Shown one piece after another: positions 1 through 7,944 of a stretch of DNA of 37,875 nucleotides; position 1 is the first letter of the stretch, and each line of letters opens with the position of its first letter. The position numbers and the translations under genes were made by a program. Below the pieces are notes generated by a model that saw only the letters and a list, made by a program, of their open reading frames with translations, ran no database searches and was not told where the DNA came from. Source of the stretch: Patescibacteria group bacterium (GTDB taxonomy: Bacteria; Patescibacteriota; Minisyncoccia; Minisyncoccales; RBG-13-36-15). The stretch covers positions 1 to 37,875 of the forward strand of contig JAHCSE010000021.1 in the NCBI GenBank assembly GCA_018609195.1. The letters run 5' to 3'.

Positions 1-51
1 CTCGGGCTAAATGCTCCCAAAGCATTCGTGCTACCATTACACCACGCCCCG
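1..51 (-). tRNA. tRNA-Pro(TGG), 3' truncated by the window edge
   Basis: On the minus strand the 5' part of a tRNA can be folded. It has a 5' acceptor strand beginning CGGGGCG, a D arm GTGT/GCAC, and an anticodon stem AATGC/GCATT around the loop TTTGGGA, giving anticodon TGG. The T arm and 3' acceptor strand lie beyond the left edge. A C at position 1 is typical of bacterial tRNA-Pro. Confidence 0.9.
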
Positions 52-123
52 CCTAATTTTTATATCATTTTATTTTCTCTAAGTCAAAATTTTTCAGGAT
101 TATTTTATTGTTTTCTTTTCGCA

Positions 124-132
124 TGTTATAAT
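124..132 (+). promoter_or_regulatory. Extended -10 promoter for the histidine kinase
   Basis: TATAAT at 127-132 is preceded by TG at 124-125, which makes an extended -10 element. The GTG start codon at 139 is only six bases downstream, so a transcript starting at the usual distance would have essentially no 5' leader. No convincing -35 box is seen. Confidence 0.65.
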
Positions 133-138
133 AAATTT

Positions 139-1086
139 GTGGCTATCGAAAAAATTCTTGAACAGTTCAATCTTCTTGCTCAATCGCGCAAATACGGAGT
201 TTCTCTCTGGCAATACCCTCAATTTCTATTTTTAATAATGGGGATAATTACTATTGCCGCTATCTTAACTGCCTATGCCATTGGCGTTCAATATATTGCC
301 GAGCCCGAAATTGTAGTCTTAATTGTTCTTATTCTTTCAGCAATTCTCTTAATGATTACCTTTACCATTACCCAAAGTTTTGAAAAATTAATTGAAGCTA
401 ATCGCATAAAATCAGAATTTGTTAGTATCGTTTCCCACCAGTTAAGATCTCCCCTTTCTAATTTGAGATGGGCCCTTGAATTGTTAATGTCAGGAAGATT
501 AGGGGAAATTGAAGCATCTCAGCTCGATTATTTCAGAATTTTGAAAGACAACAGTGCTCGAATGGGAGAGTTAGTTAAAGATCTCTTAATTGTTTCCAGA
601 ATTGAACAAGGAAGGCTCCCTTTAAAGAAATCAGAATTTTTTTTAACTGATTTAATAAAAGATGTAATTTCAGAATTTACCCCTTTTGCGAGAGCTTTTA
701 ATGTTGAAATAAGCCTTGAGACGATCGATAACTTACCAAAAATATTTGCCGATTCCTCTCAGTTGAAATTAACTATTGAGAATTTTTTAGATAATGCTAT
801 CCGCTATATTAAAGAAAAAGGGAAAGTTGAAATTAAACTCAAAAGAAAAGATAATTCTCTCTATTTTAAAGTTAAAGATAATGGAGTGGGTATTCCTAAA
901 GAGGATCAAAAATATATTTTCCAGAAATTTTTCCGTTCCTCAAATGTATTAAGATACCAAACCCAAGGGACAGGCCTCGGTCTCTATATTGCCAAGTCTA
1001 TTATTGAAAAGTCAGGTGGAAAAATAGGTTTTCAATCTGAAGAAAAGAAAGGCACTACCTTTTGGTTTACTATACCAATAAAATAA
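139..1086 (+). CDS. Membrane-bound sensor histidine kinase
   Basis: This is a two-component sensor kinase of 315 residues from the GTG start. Two hydrophobic segments (about residues 29-50 and 58-79) form a small membrane sensor with almost no external domain. A HisKA dimerisation segment follows with the H-box SHQLRSPL (phospho-accepting His near residue 100), then an HATPase domain with N-box DNAIRYI, G1 box DNGVGIP, F-box FQKFF and G2 box GTGLGLYIAKS. All catalytic boxes are present, so it should be active. The frame stays open further upstream into the tRNA-Pro gene, but the TATAAT just before position 139 favours this start. The receiver-only regulator and the type IV pilus operon follow directly, so it probably acts on pilus function; that link is inferred from position only. 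The signal sensed is unknown. Confidence 0.88.
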   Translation: MAIEKILEQFNLLAQSRKYGVSLWQYPQFLFLIMGIITIAAILTAYAIGVQYIAEPEIVVLIVLILSAILLMITFTITQSFEKLIEANRIKSEFVSIVSHQLRSPLSNLRWALELLMSGRLGEIEASQLDYFRILKDNSARMGELVKDLLIVSRIEQGRLPLKKSEFFLTDLIKDVISEFTPFARAFNVEISLETIDNLPKIFADSSQLKLTIENFLDNAIRYIKEKGKVEIKLKRKDNSLYFKVKDNGVGIPKEDQKYIFQKFFRSSNVLRYQTQGTGLGLYIAKSIIEKSGGKIGFQSEEKKGTTFWFTIPIK

Positions 1087-1166
1087 AATATTAATGGGTA
1101 AATGGCTCAATGGTTAAAATTTCCATCTGGTTATAAATTAACAATTAGTCATGAAACCATGAAACC
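1087..1166 (+). repeat. Intergenic inverted array (AATGGNTAA-type units)
   Basis: The left part has direct units such as AATGGGTAAATGG and CAATGGTTAAAATT. The right part has complementary units (AATTAACAATTAG, then CATGAAAC repeated with period 8). The whole can fold as a long imperfect stem. The right arm supplies the start region of the following gene. It belongs to a dispersed intergenic family described in the findings. Confidence 0.55.
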
Positions 1167-1535
1167 ATGAAACGTATTTTATTTATCGAAGATGAGTCAG
1201 CTCTTCAAAAAACTTTTGGAGAAATCTTAAAACAGGAAGGGTATGAAATGACCTCTGCCTTAGATGGGGAGACTGGTTTGAGATTAGCCAAAACACAGAA
1301 GCCTGATTTGATTTTACTCGACCTTATCTTGCCGAAAGTTCATGGCTTTGAAGTCTTGAAAAAATTAAAAGAAGATCCGGAGACAAAAGAAATTCCCGTT
1401 ATGGTCTTAACCAATCTGGAGGGAGTAGAGGATGTTGGAAAAGCTATGGAATTAGGAGCAACTACCTATTTGGTCAAAGAAAATTATAGCTTAGAGGAAA
1501 TAGTGGGAAAAATAAAAAAAGCCCTTGGTGAATAA
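1167..1535 (+). CDS. Response regulator, single receiver domain (CheY-like)
   Basis: This 122-residue protein is a stand-alone receiver domain with no output domain. The acidic pocket is D9 with E8/E10, the phospho-acceptor is D52 in LILLDLILP, the switch threonine is T82 in VLTN, and the invariant lysine is K104 in YLVKEN. It probably takes phosphate from the kinase encoded just upstream and acts by protein-protein contact, plausibly on the pilus motor encoded next; this partner is inferred from gene order. Two tiny frames (ATG AAA CCA TGA) overlap end to end just before the start codon. The start at 1167 fits the family N-terminus (KRILFIEDE). Confidence 0.92.
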   Translation: MKRILFIEDESALQKTFGEILKQEGYEMTSALDGETGLRLAKTQKPDLILLDLILPKVHGFEVLKKLKEDPETKEIPVMVLTNLEGVEDVGKAMELGATTYLVKENYSLEEIVGKIKKALGE

Positions 1536-1630
1536 AACATTTTAGCCTTTAAACATCTAAACATTTAAGCATGCGGTTTTTAAATAGCTGAATGTTAAAA
1601 TGTTTATATGCTCATATGTTTAAATGATCC
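1536..1630 (+). repeat. Intergenic inverted array (ACATTTAA-type units)
   Basis: The left half carries units like AAACATCTAAACATTTAAGC and the right half carries their complements (GAATGTTAAAATG, CATATGTTTAAATG). Folding gives a long AT-rich imperfect stem that ends at the pilB start codon. Layout is as in the other inverted arrays of this window, with different unit sequence. Confidence 0.55.
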
Positions 1631-3379
1631 ATGAGAGTTGAACCTCACCAATTTAAAGCTTTTCTCTTAGATGCAAGATTAGTTACTGAGAAACAGTTTG
1701 ATAAAGCTCAAAAAAGAGCTGAAAAAACTGGCCAAAAAGTTGGCGATGTTTTGGTTTCTGAAGGTTTCATCACTCAAGGACAATTAATTAAACTGGAAGC
1801 TTATATTTTAGGCATTCCCTTTGTTAATTTGGAAAAAGAAATTATTCCTCCAGAGGTTTTAAAGATAATTCCAGAACCTATTGCTCGTTCTCATAATATT
1901 GTTGCTTTCAGAAAAAAAGGGCAAAATCTAGAAGTGGCTATGTTAGATCCAGAAGATCTCAGAACTATTGAGTTTATCAAAAAGACAGCTAACCTAAAAA
2001 TTTTGCCGAGATTGACTACTCCAAAAAGTATTAAAAATGTTTTAAATCAGTATCAGAAAACCCTGGAGGCTGAATTTGGAGAAATTATTAAAAAAGAAGT
2101 TAAAGGTATTAAACCAATCAAGGAAGAAGAGATGGTTGAAGAAAAGGCTGAGCTTCAAAAAGTAGCTGAAGAATTACCGGTCATTCGAATTGTTGATACT
2201 CTTTTAAAACATGCTATTTTACAAAGGGCTTCTGATATCCATATTGAACCTGGTGAAAAAGAGATTATGGTCCGTTATCGAATAGATGGGATCTTAAGAG
2301 AGGCAATGTTGTTGCCAAAATTAGTTCAATCAGGAATTGTGGCCAGGATAAAAGTTCTTTCTAACTTAAAACTTGATGAACATAGACTTCCCCAAGATGG
2401 TAGGTTTAAAGTGGAGACTGAGGATTATAAATATTCTATTCGAGTGTCAATTTTGCCAATTTTTAATGGAGAAAAAATTGTCATGAGATTATTGGCAGAA
2501 ACTGCAAAAGCCTATACGTTGGAAGAGTTGGGATTGCGAGGGGAGGCTTTAGAAAAAGTCCAGGATAGTTTAAGGAAACCAGTGGGCATGGTTTTAGTCA
2601 CTGGCCCTACCGGTTGCGGAAAGACCACCACTTTATATGCAATGCTTGAGATTTTAAATAATCCTGCAATAAATATTTCTACTGTCGAAGATCCAATTGA
2701 ATATCGAATGCCAAACATCAACCAAACTCAAGTTAATCCAAAAATTGGCCTAACTTTCGCCTCAGGTCTACGGGCTTTGGTTAGGCAAGATCCTGATATT
2801 TTAATGGTTGGAGAGATAAGAGACAAAGAAACTGCTTCTTTAGCCATCAATGCTGCTTTAACTGGTCATTTAGTTTTGTCCACTCTGCATACCAATACGG
2901 CAGCCGGTACCATCCCCAGATTAATTGAAATGGGAGCTGAACCCTTTTTGATTTCCTCTACTTTAAATTTGATTTTGGCGCAGAGACTGGTCAGAAAATT
3001 ATGTCCAGGAAAAGAAAAATATACTTTAAAAGAATCAGAGCTAAATATTCTTAAGAAAAATTGTGATGTAGATAAAATTTTTAAAATTTTTAAAACTGAG
3101 CGATTAATTAGACCAAAAGCGAGCTGGAAAAATATCGAATTTTGTCGACCAAAACCTTCTAAAGAATGTCCAGATGGTTATAGTGGCAGAATCGGGATTT
3201 TTGAGACTTTACCTGTAACTGAGACAATTAAAGAGTTGGTTGTTAAACGGGTAAGCGCTGACCAAATTGAAGATCAGGCCAAAAAAGAAGGGATGAGGAC
3301 TATGGTTGAAGATGGTTTTTTGAAGGCAATTCAAGGGATAACTTCAATTGAGGAGGTACTGAGAGTAATTATTGAATAA
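1631..3379 (+). CDS. pilB: Type IV pilus assembly ATPase PilB (GspE/PilB family)
   Basis: This 582-residue cytoplasmic hexameric ATPase powers pilus extension. An N-terminal MshEN-like domain (about residues 1-150) is joined by an acidic linker to the secretion ATPase core. The core has a Walker A GPTGCGKT near residues 325-332, an Asp box, a Walker B LMVGEIRD and a His box GHLVLSTLHTN. The C-terminal zinc region is degenerate: one Cys in KLCPGKEKY, one in EFCRPK and one in KECPDGYSGRIGIFE, rather than four paired cysteines. It heads the pilus operon and is followed by pilC, the platform it drives. No PilT retraction ATPase lies in the window. The ATG at 1631 is taken because the conserved N-terminus starts here. 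Confidence 0.93.
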   Translation: MRVEPHQFKAFLLDARLVTEKQFDKAQKRAEKTGQKVGDVLVSEGFITQGQLIKLEAYILGIPFVNLEKEIIPPEVLKIIPEPIARSHNIVAFRKKGQNLEVAMLDPEDLRTIEFIKKTANLKILPRLTTPKSIKNVLNQYQKTLEAEFGEIIKKEVKGIKPIKEEEMVEEKAELQKVAEELPVIRIVDTLLKHAILQRASDIHIEPGEKEIMVRYRIDGILREAMLLPKLVQSGIVARIKVLSNLKLDEHRLPQDGRFKVETEDYKYSIRVSILPIFNGEKIVMRLLAETAKAYTLEELGLRGEALEKVQDSLRKPVGMVLVTGPTGCGKTTTLYAMLEILNNPAINISTVEDPIEYRMPNINQTQVNPKIGLTFASGLRALVRQDPDILMVGEIRDKETASLAINAALTGHLVLSTLHTNTAAGTIPRLIEMGAEPFLISSTLNLILAQRLVRKLCPGKEKYTLKESELNILKKNCDVDKIFKIFKTERLIRPKASWKNIEFCRPKPSKECPDGYSGRIGIFETLPVTETIKELVVKRVSADQIEDQAKKEGMRTMVEDGFLKAIQGITSIEEVLRVIIE

Positions 3380-3459
3380 AAAACTGTTACATTGTTAAAC
3401 TGTTACATTGTTAAACTGAATTTCAATGTAGCAATGGAGCAATGTAATAATTAAGCAAT
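3380..3459 (+). repeat. Intergenic inverted array (ACATTGTTAAACTG units)
   Basis: Two tandem copies of CTGTTACATTGTTAAA are followed by inverted relatives (TCAATGTAGCAATGG, AGCAATGTAATAATT), so the segment can fold on itself. It sits between the pilB stop and the pilC start. Confidence 0.6.
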
Positions 3460-4683
3460 ATTCCAAAATTTTTCTATACTGCCAAATCTTTCAAAGGAGA
3501 GGAAAAATCTGGCACTCTGGAGGTTAAAAATAAATCGGAGCTAGCCAGAATTTTACATCAGCAGGGCCTGGTTTTAATTTCAGCTAATGTTGGAGAAGAG
3601 GAAATTAAAAAAAGAAAATTCGAGATCTCTTTACCTTCCTTTAGAGGAGTTTCTTTAATTGAGAAAATGATGTTTACCAGAAATCTTCAGGTAATGATTT
3701 CAGCAGGCGTTCCCCTTCCGAGAAGTTTAAACATCCTGGCTACCCAAGCTAAAAATAAAAAATTTAAGAAGGCTCTCCTTGCGGTTATAGAAGAAGTTAT
3801 GAAAGGGAAAGGTTTTTCTGAAAGCCTCAAGGAATATCCTGAGATATTTCCTGAGCTGTTTGTCAGTATGATTAAGGTTGGAGAGGAAGCAGGAACTTTA
3901 GAAGAGGTTTTAAAAAATTTAACCTACCAGATGGAAAGAGAACATGATTTGAGATCAAAAATAATGGGGGCGATGATTTATCCTGCAGTGATTATCACTG
4001 CTATGGTAGGTATTGGAGCCTTGATGTTGATTATGGTTGTCCCCAGATTAGCTGAAACTTTTTCAGAATTAGAAATTCCTCTTCCAGTCACTACCCAGTT
4101 TGTCATTGGACTTGGGAATTTTCTAGCTACGAAATGGTTCCTCTTACCTTTCATAATCTTTCCCTTATTTTTTCTTTTGAGGATGATTTTAAGGACGAAA
4201 AGAGGAAAAAGAATTTTTGATGGAATTTTATTACGCCTCCCCGTTATTTCTCCCATTGTAAAAAAAACTAATTCAGCTCAGACTGTTAGAACTTTGAGTT
4301 CCTTAATTACCTCTGGTGTTCCTATTGTCCAGGCCTTGAAAATTATTTCTGGAGCTTTAGGGAATGTTTACTTTCAAGAGGCCATGGGGAAAGCTATGGA
4401 AGAAGTTAGAAAAGGAAGGAAGCTTTCTGAAGCTTTAAAACCTTATCAAAATCTTTATCCCTCATTAGTTCTGCAAATGATTGAAGTTGGAGAGGAAACT
4501 GGTCAGACTTCGGATATTTTGGCAAAATTAGCTGATTTTTTTGAAGAAGAGGTAACTTCAGCTACTAAAAATTTATCCGCTTTAGTTGAACCTCTTTTAA
4601 TGCTCTTAATTGGGGCTGCAGTAGGCTTTTTTGCCATCTCTATGATTCAGCCGATGTATTCGATGCTTGGAGCGATAAAATAA
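3460..4683 (+). CDS. pilC: Type IV pilus inner-membrane platform protein PilC (apparent ATT start)
   Basis: PilC/GspF forms the membrane platform turned by PilB. Two T2SF domains are visible, each with a helical cytoplasmic part (MISAGVPLPRSL and LITSGVPIVQAL repeats) and hydrophobic segments (roughly residues 170-195, 215-240 and 375-400). The first ATG in frame is at 3667, but it would remove the conserved family start. The frame is open upstream to stops at 3445-3450 and encodes PKFFYTAKSFKGEEKSG, a clear PilC N-terminus, with ATT at 3460 just before it. No ATG, GTG or TTG occurs in frame between 3451 and 3667, so ATT is the best start. That gives 407 residues, the usual PilC size. Confidence 0.9.
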   Translation: MPKFFYTAKSFKGEEKSGTLEVKNKSELARILHQQGLVLISANVGEEEIKKRKFEISLPSFRGVSLIEKMMFTRNLQVMISAGVPLPRSLNILATQAKNKKFKKALLAVIEEVMKGKGFSESLKEYPEIFPELFVSMIKVGEEAGTLEEVLKNLTYQMEREHDLRSKIMGAMIYPAVIITAMVGIGALMLIMVVPRLAETFSELEIPLPVTTQFVIGLGNFLATKWFLLPFIIFPLFFLLRMILRTKRGKRIFDGILLRLPVISPIVKKTNSAQTVRTLSSLITSGVPIVQALKIISGALGNVYFQEAMGKAMEEVRKGRKLSEALKPYQNLYPSLVLQMIEVGEETGQTSDILAKLADFFEEEVTSATKNLSALVEPLLMLLIGAAVGFFAISMIQPMYSMLGAIK

Positions 4684-4684
4684 A

Positions 4685-5560
4685 ATGAGAGGTTTTACCT
4701 TAGTTGAAATACTGGTTATCATCGGGATAATGGTTATTCTGGTGGCTTTTGCCATTCCTTCCTATCGTTTTTTTCAAAGAGAATCGGATTTAAATAATTC
4801 AGCTGAAGAAATCATTAATACTTTGAGATTGGCCCAGAGCAAAACCTTAGCTTCAGAGGGAGCCAGTCAATACGGGGTTTATTTTGATCAAACTATTTCC
4901 CCTCATCAATACACCTTATTTAAGGGGACTGGTTATACTTTGAGAGATAGTTCATTTGACGAGATTCATAAATTACCAGAGTCCATTGAAATCTTCGCAA
5001 TAAATTTAAACGGAGGAGGATCAGAAGTAATTTTTGATCGAATTTTGGGAACAACTTCCCACTTCGGATCTCTATCTATAAGGTTGAAAAATGATCCAGG
5101 AAAAACAAAAAATATATATATTGAAAACTCTGGGCAGGTGGATTTACTCCCCTCTTCAGCTCCATCTGATACAGAGAGAATAAAGGATTCCCGCCATGTT
5201 CATTTTACGTATAATCAAGATGCCGCAACAGCGATCACCTTACATTTAATATTCTCTGATTATCCTGCTGATAATTTTGATATTGATTTTCAGTTTTATT
5301 TAAATCCTGGAAAGACAAAATTTTACTGGGAGGGGAGTGTTTTAGCAGGTCCCGCCGGGAGCAAGACTGAACAGAAACTAATAATTCAGACCCATTCCCT
5401 AGGTATTACTTCGGCTCAATTTTCTATTCATCGGGATAGAAGATATAATGATAAAGCCCTAGAAATTACTCTCGATGATCAAAATTTAATCGATTATACT
5501 GCCAATGGTGATACCACCCAAGGTTCTTCAATCCATGTTACAGGACCTCAGTGGCAATAA
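4685..5560 (+). CDS. Prepilin-like protein with class III signal (GspH/FimT-like)
   Basis: This 291-residue protein starts with a very short prepilin leader, MRG, followed by FTLVEILVIIGIMVILVAFA. That is a type IV pilin signal (cleavage after Gly3, Glu at +5 of the mature protein) with an assembly helix. The rest is a beta-rich, Asn- and Asp-rich domain with no recognised fold. It would be processed by a prepilin peptidase, which is not in the window, and inserted into the pilus as a minor or tip pseudopilin. It begins two bases after the pilC stop and overlaps the next prepilin gene, so it is co-transcribed. Confidence 0.85.
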   Translation: MRGFTLVEILVIIGIMVILVAFAIPSYRFFQRESDLNNSAEEIINTLRLAQSKTLASEGASQYGVYFDQTISPHQYTLFKGTGYTLRDSSFDEIHKLPESIEIFAINLNGGGSEVIFDRILGTTSHFGSLSIRLKNDPGKTKNIYIENSGQVDLLPSSAPSDTERIKDSRHVHFTYNQDAATAITLHLIFSDYPADNFDIDFQFYLNPGKTKFYWEGSVLAGPAGSKTEQKLIIQTHSLGITSAQFSIHRDRRYNDKALEITLDDQNLIDYTANGDTTQGSSIHVTGPQWQ

Positions 5561-6053
5561 AATACAACAACAATGGATCCCTTTCTCAGGAAAGGGGGTT
5601 TCTATAATTGAAATTTTAGTAGTGATTTTTATTTTGGTTATTGCCTTTGTTAGTATTTTGGGTTTGCTCACTTTTTCTTTAAGAATTTCTACCTTACTGA
5701 GAGAGAATACTCAAGCTATAAATTTGGCTCAAGAGACCGTTGAGGCTGTTCGCAATTTTCGAGATGGGACAAATTGGGATACTGATGGCTTGGGAATTTT
5801 AGCTACTGGAGTAGCTTATCATCCAGAAAAGACAACAGATTCCCCTCCTAAATGGGAACTTCTTTTAGGAGAAGAGGCGATTGGAGGGTTTTCCCGAGAG
5901 GTTGTTTTCGAAGAAGTTTTTCGAGATGGAAATGATAATATTGTTGGAACAGGGGGAATCCTGGATCCAGAGACAAAAAAAGCTACAGTCACTGTTTCCT
6001 GGAGAGATAGAGAAGTGAAAATTATCACCTATTTTACCAACTGGCAACAATGA
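5535..6053 (+). CDS. Prepilin-like protein (PilV/GspI-like)
   Basis: From the ATG at 5535 the product is 172 residues. A leader of about 21 residues ends in GKG, followed by VSIIEILVVIFILVIAFVSI, a class III prepilin signal with Glu at +5. The N-terminal helix continues into LRENTQAINLAQETVEAVRNFRD, typical of PilV/GspI-type minor pilins. The start lies inside the end of the preceding gene (26-base overlap); later in-frame starts would destroy the signal. The downstream gene overlaps by 4 bases (ATGA). Function as a minor pilin is inferred from signal and position. Confidence 0.82.
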   Translation: MLQDLSGNKIQQQWIPFSGKGVSIIEILVVIFILVIAFVSILGLLTFSLRISTLLRENTQAINLAQETVEAVRNFRDGTNWDTDGLGILATGVAYHPEKTTDSPPKWELLLGEEAIGGFSREVVFEEVFRDGNDNIVGTGGILDPETKKATVTVSWRDREVKIITYFTNWQQ

Positions 6054-6580
6054 TTAACGATCAACAGAAAGGTTTTACCTTATTGGAAGTTTTAATTTAC
6101 ATTGGAGTTTTAGGTATTATTGTTGTAGCTGTTTCTTCTTATTTCCTTTGGTCAATTCAGACCAGTACGAAGATTAAAGTAATAGGAGAGGCTTTAGATA
6201 ATACCCGAAGGGCAATGGAAATTATGGTTTATGAGGTTAGAGAGGCAGAAAGCATTTATACTGAAACTTCTATTTTTAATTCCCATCCCGGCCAAATTTC
6301 TTTGGAGACACAAAAATATCTCCCTCCTGACGAAAATAAAACTTACATTGATTTTTATCTTTCAGAAGGCAAACTTTGTCTCAAAAAAGAATCTCAAGAC
6401 CCAATTTGTCTGACTTCAGAACGAGTTGAAGTAAAAAATTTAGTTTTTAGCCAGATTATTTCTGGCAACACCCCTTCAATTCAAATTGATTTGAGAGTTG
6501 ATTATAAAAATCCAACCGGCCGATCAGAATATCAGGCCCAAGTTAATTTAAGAAATGTCGCCTCGCTTCGGTCATATTAA
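6050..6580 (+). CDS. Prepilin-like protein (PilW/GspJ-like)
   Basis: This 176-residue protein has leader MINDQQKG, followed by FTLLEVLIYIGVLGIIVVAV with Glu at +5, a clear type IV prepilin signal. The mature part has the helix and strand pattern of PilW/GspJ minor pilins (NTRRAMEIMVYEVREAESI, then short strands). Its ATG overlaps the upstream stop codon (ATGA), indicating translational coupling. It probably joins the tip or priming complex with its neighbours. Confidence 0.84.
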   Translation: MINDQQKGFTLLEVLIYIGVLGIIVVAVSSYFLWSIQTSTKIKVIGEALDNTRRAMEIMVYEVREAESIYTETSIFNSHPGQISLETQKYLPPDENKTYIDFYLSEGKLCLKKESQDPICLTSERVEVKNLVFSQIISGNTPSIQIDLRVDYKNPTGRSEYQAQVNLRNVASLRSY

Positions 6581-6598
6581 AAATCTCACAATATAACA

Positions 6599-7840
6599 AT
6601 GAAACCATTAATTTTTCAAAAAGGTTTTGCAGCTCTATTTCTGGCCATTTTGATTTTGGCTGTGATTTTTGCTCTGGGAATTAGTATTACTATTTTGACT
6701 TTGGGCCAGCAAAGAAGGGCCAGAAATATATCTCTATCTTCTCAAACTTTTTATGTAGCAGAGGCAGGGGTTGAAGATGCTTTGTTGAGGCTTTCTCAAA
6801 ACAAGAATTGGCAAAGTCTTTATACCTTCTCAGTAGATCAGGGATCTGTGACGGTAGAGATATCGGATATTTTAGGAGGGTCAAGGACAATTACTTCAAC
6901 AGGTGATATTTTGAGTCGAATAAGAAAAGTTCAAACTGTCTATCAAATTTCAGCTGAAGAGGTCTCTTTTTTCTATGGGGCTCAAATAGGAGATGGAGGG
7001 ATACTGATGGACAATAAGAGCTCAATTTTAGGAAATGTCTTTTCCAATGGTTCAATTACTGCCCAAGATAATACGGAAATTACAGGAACAGTTTGGGTAG
7101 CTCAAACTGGAAATCAGATTGATGGAGCGAAAATAGGCCAAGATACCTATGTTGATATTTGCCAAAATTCTGAAATTTTGGGCACTTTAACCACAAGCTC
7201 TGATATTAACTGTACTGCCTCCAGTTTTTCTCCTCTTTCTGAAGAAATTGCTAAAAAAGATTTACCTATTTCTCAAGAACAAATTGATCAGTGGAAAACT
7301 GAGGCAGTCTCAGGCGGCGTTATTTCTGGCGATTATATTCTTCAGGGTCAGCAACAGGCCTCTCTCGGCCCAAGAAAAATTGAAGGAAGAATGGTTATTC
7401 AAGATAAAGCAAAGCTTTCTATTACTGGTACCATTTGGGTCACTGATGAGATTGTCATTCAAAATAATACTGAAGTTAGATTAGATTCCAATGCCTATGG
7501 TTCAAATAGCGGAGTGGTAATTTCTGATGGGAGAATTACTCTTCAAGATGATGCGATCTCTTTAGGTTCTGGACAGCCAGGGAGCTATCTTTTGCTCATT
7601 TCTACTGCTCTTGGAGCCCAGGCTATTATTATCAAAAATTTCTTCCAAGCAGACATTCTTTTTGCTCAAAATGGCTTTATTGTTGTTCAAGATTCAAGCA
7701 GGTTAAAGGAGATTTCAGGTTTTGGGATCCATCTGAAAAATAGTGTGAAAATTGAATATGAAGTAGGTCTTGAAGATGCCTCTTTCACGAGCGGACCAGG
7801 AGGAGGCTGGCAAGTAACAAGCTGGAAGGAAATAGAATAA
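6599..7840 (+). CDS. PilX-like pilus-tip protein with a beta-helix-like region
   Basis: This 413-residue protein begins with a class III-like leader ending in QKG and the helix FAALFLAILILAVIFALGIS. The Glu at +5 is absent, as in PilX-type pseudopilins. The segment YVAEAGVEDALLRL is characteristic of PilX N-terminal domains. The rest repeats short strand units with N, D and G turns (ILGNVFSNGSITAQDNTEI, ISDGRITLQDDAISL), like a right-handed beta-helix or bactofilin-like fold. It is the largest pseudopilin here and a likely surface-exposed tip component or adhesin; that role is inferred. It closes the prepilin run before pilM. Confidence 0.75.
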   Translation: MKPLIFQKGFAALFLAILILAVIFALGISITILTLGQQRRARNISLSSQTFYVAEAGVEDALLRLSQNKNWQSLYTFSVDQGSVTVEISDILGGSRTITSTGDILSRIRKVQTVYQISAEEVSFFYGAQIGDGGILMDNKSSILGNVFSNGSITAQDNTEITGTVWVAQTGNQIDGAKIGQDTYVDICQNSEILGTLTTSSDINCTASSFSPLSEEIAKKDLPISQEQIDQWKTEAVSGGVISGDYILQGQQQASLGPRKIEGRMVIQDKAKLSITGTIWVTDEIVIQNNTEVRLDSNAYGSNSGVVISDGRITLQDDAISLGSGQPGSYLLLISTALGAQAIIIKNFFQADILFAQNGFIVVQDSSRLKEISGFGIHLKNSVKIEYEVGLEDASFTSGPGGGWQVTSWKEIE

Positions 7841-7880
7841 CCCTACGAATTACTAATCAGTACGAATATACGAATTTTTA
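7841..7880 (+). repeat. Intergenic TACGAAT repeat
   Basis: Short repeated units TACGAATTACTAAT and TACGAATATACGAAT fill the gap before the pilM promoter. This resembles the other dispersed AT-rich intergenic arrays in style but is shorter and less clearly inverted. Confidence 0.45.
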
Positions 7881-7924
7881 GAAATATTTTTGGCCTTGGC
7901 CATTTTTTGTTTCAATAAGATTAG

Positions 7925-7933
7925 TGATATAAT
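7925..7933 (+). promoter_or_regulatory. Extended -10 promoter for pilM
   Basis: TGATATAAT (TG at 25-26, TATAAT at 7928-7933) lies 11 bases before the pilM ATG at 7945, implying a leader of only a few bases. It suggests pilMNO can be expressed separately from the pilBC-prepilin run. Confidence 0.65.
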
Positions 7934-7944
7934 TAAATGAGAAA

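Noticed and set aside
28-138. Upstream extension of the histidine kinase frame to GTG at 28
   Set aside because: It overlaps the tRNA-Pro gene, and a TATAAT box directly precedes the GTG at 139.
1087-3459. CRISPR array suspected from short repeats
   Set aside because: Units are degenerate, very short and inverted; there are no uniform spacers and no cas genes.
3667-3669. ATG 3667 as the pilC start
   Set aside because: It would remove a conserved PilC N-terminus that is encoded in frame upstream.
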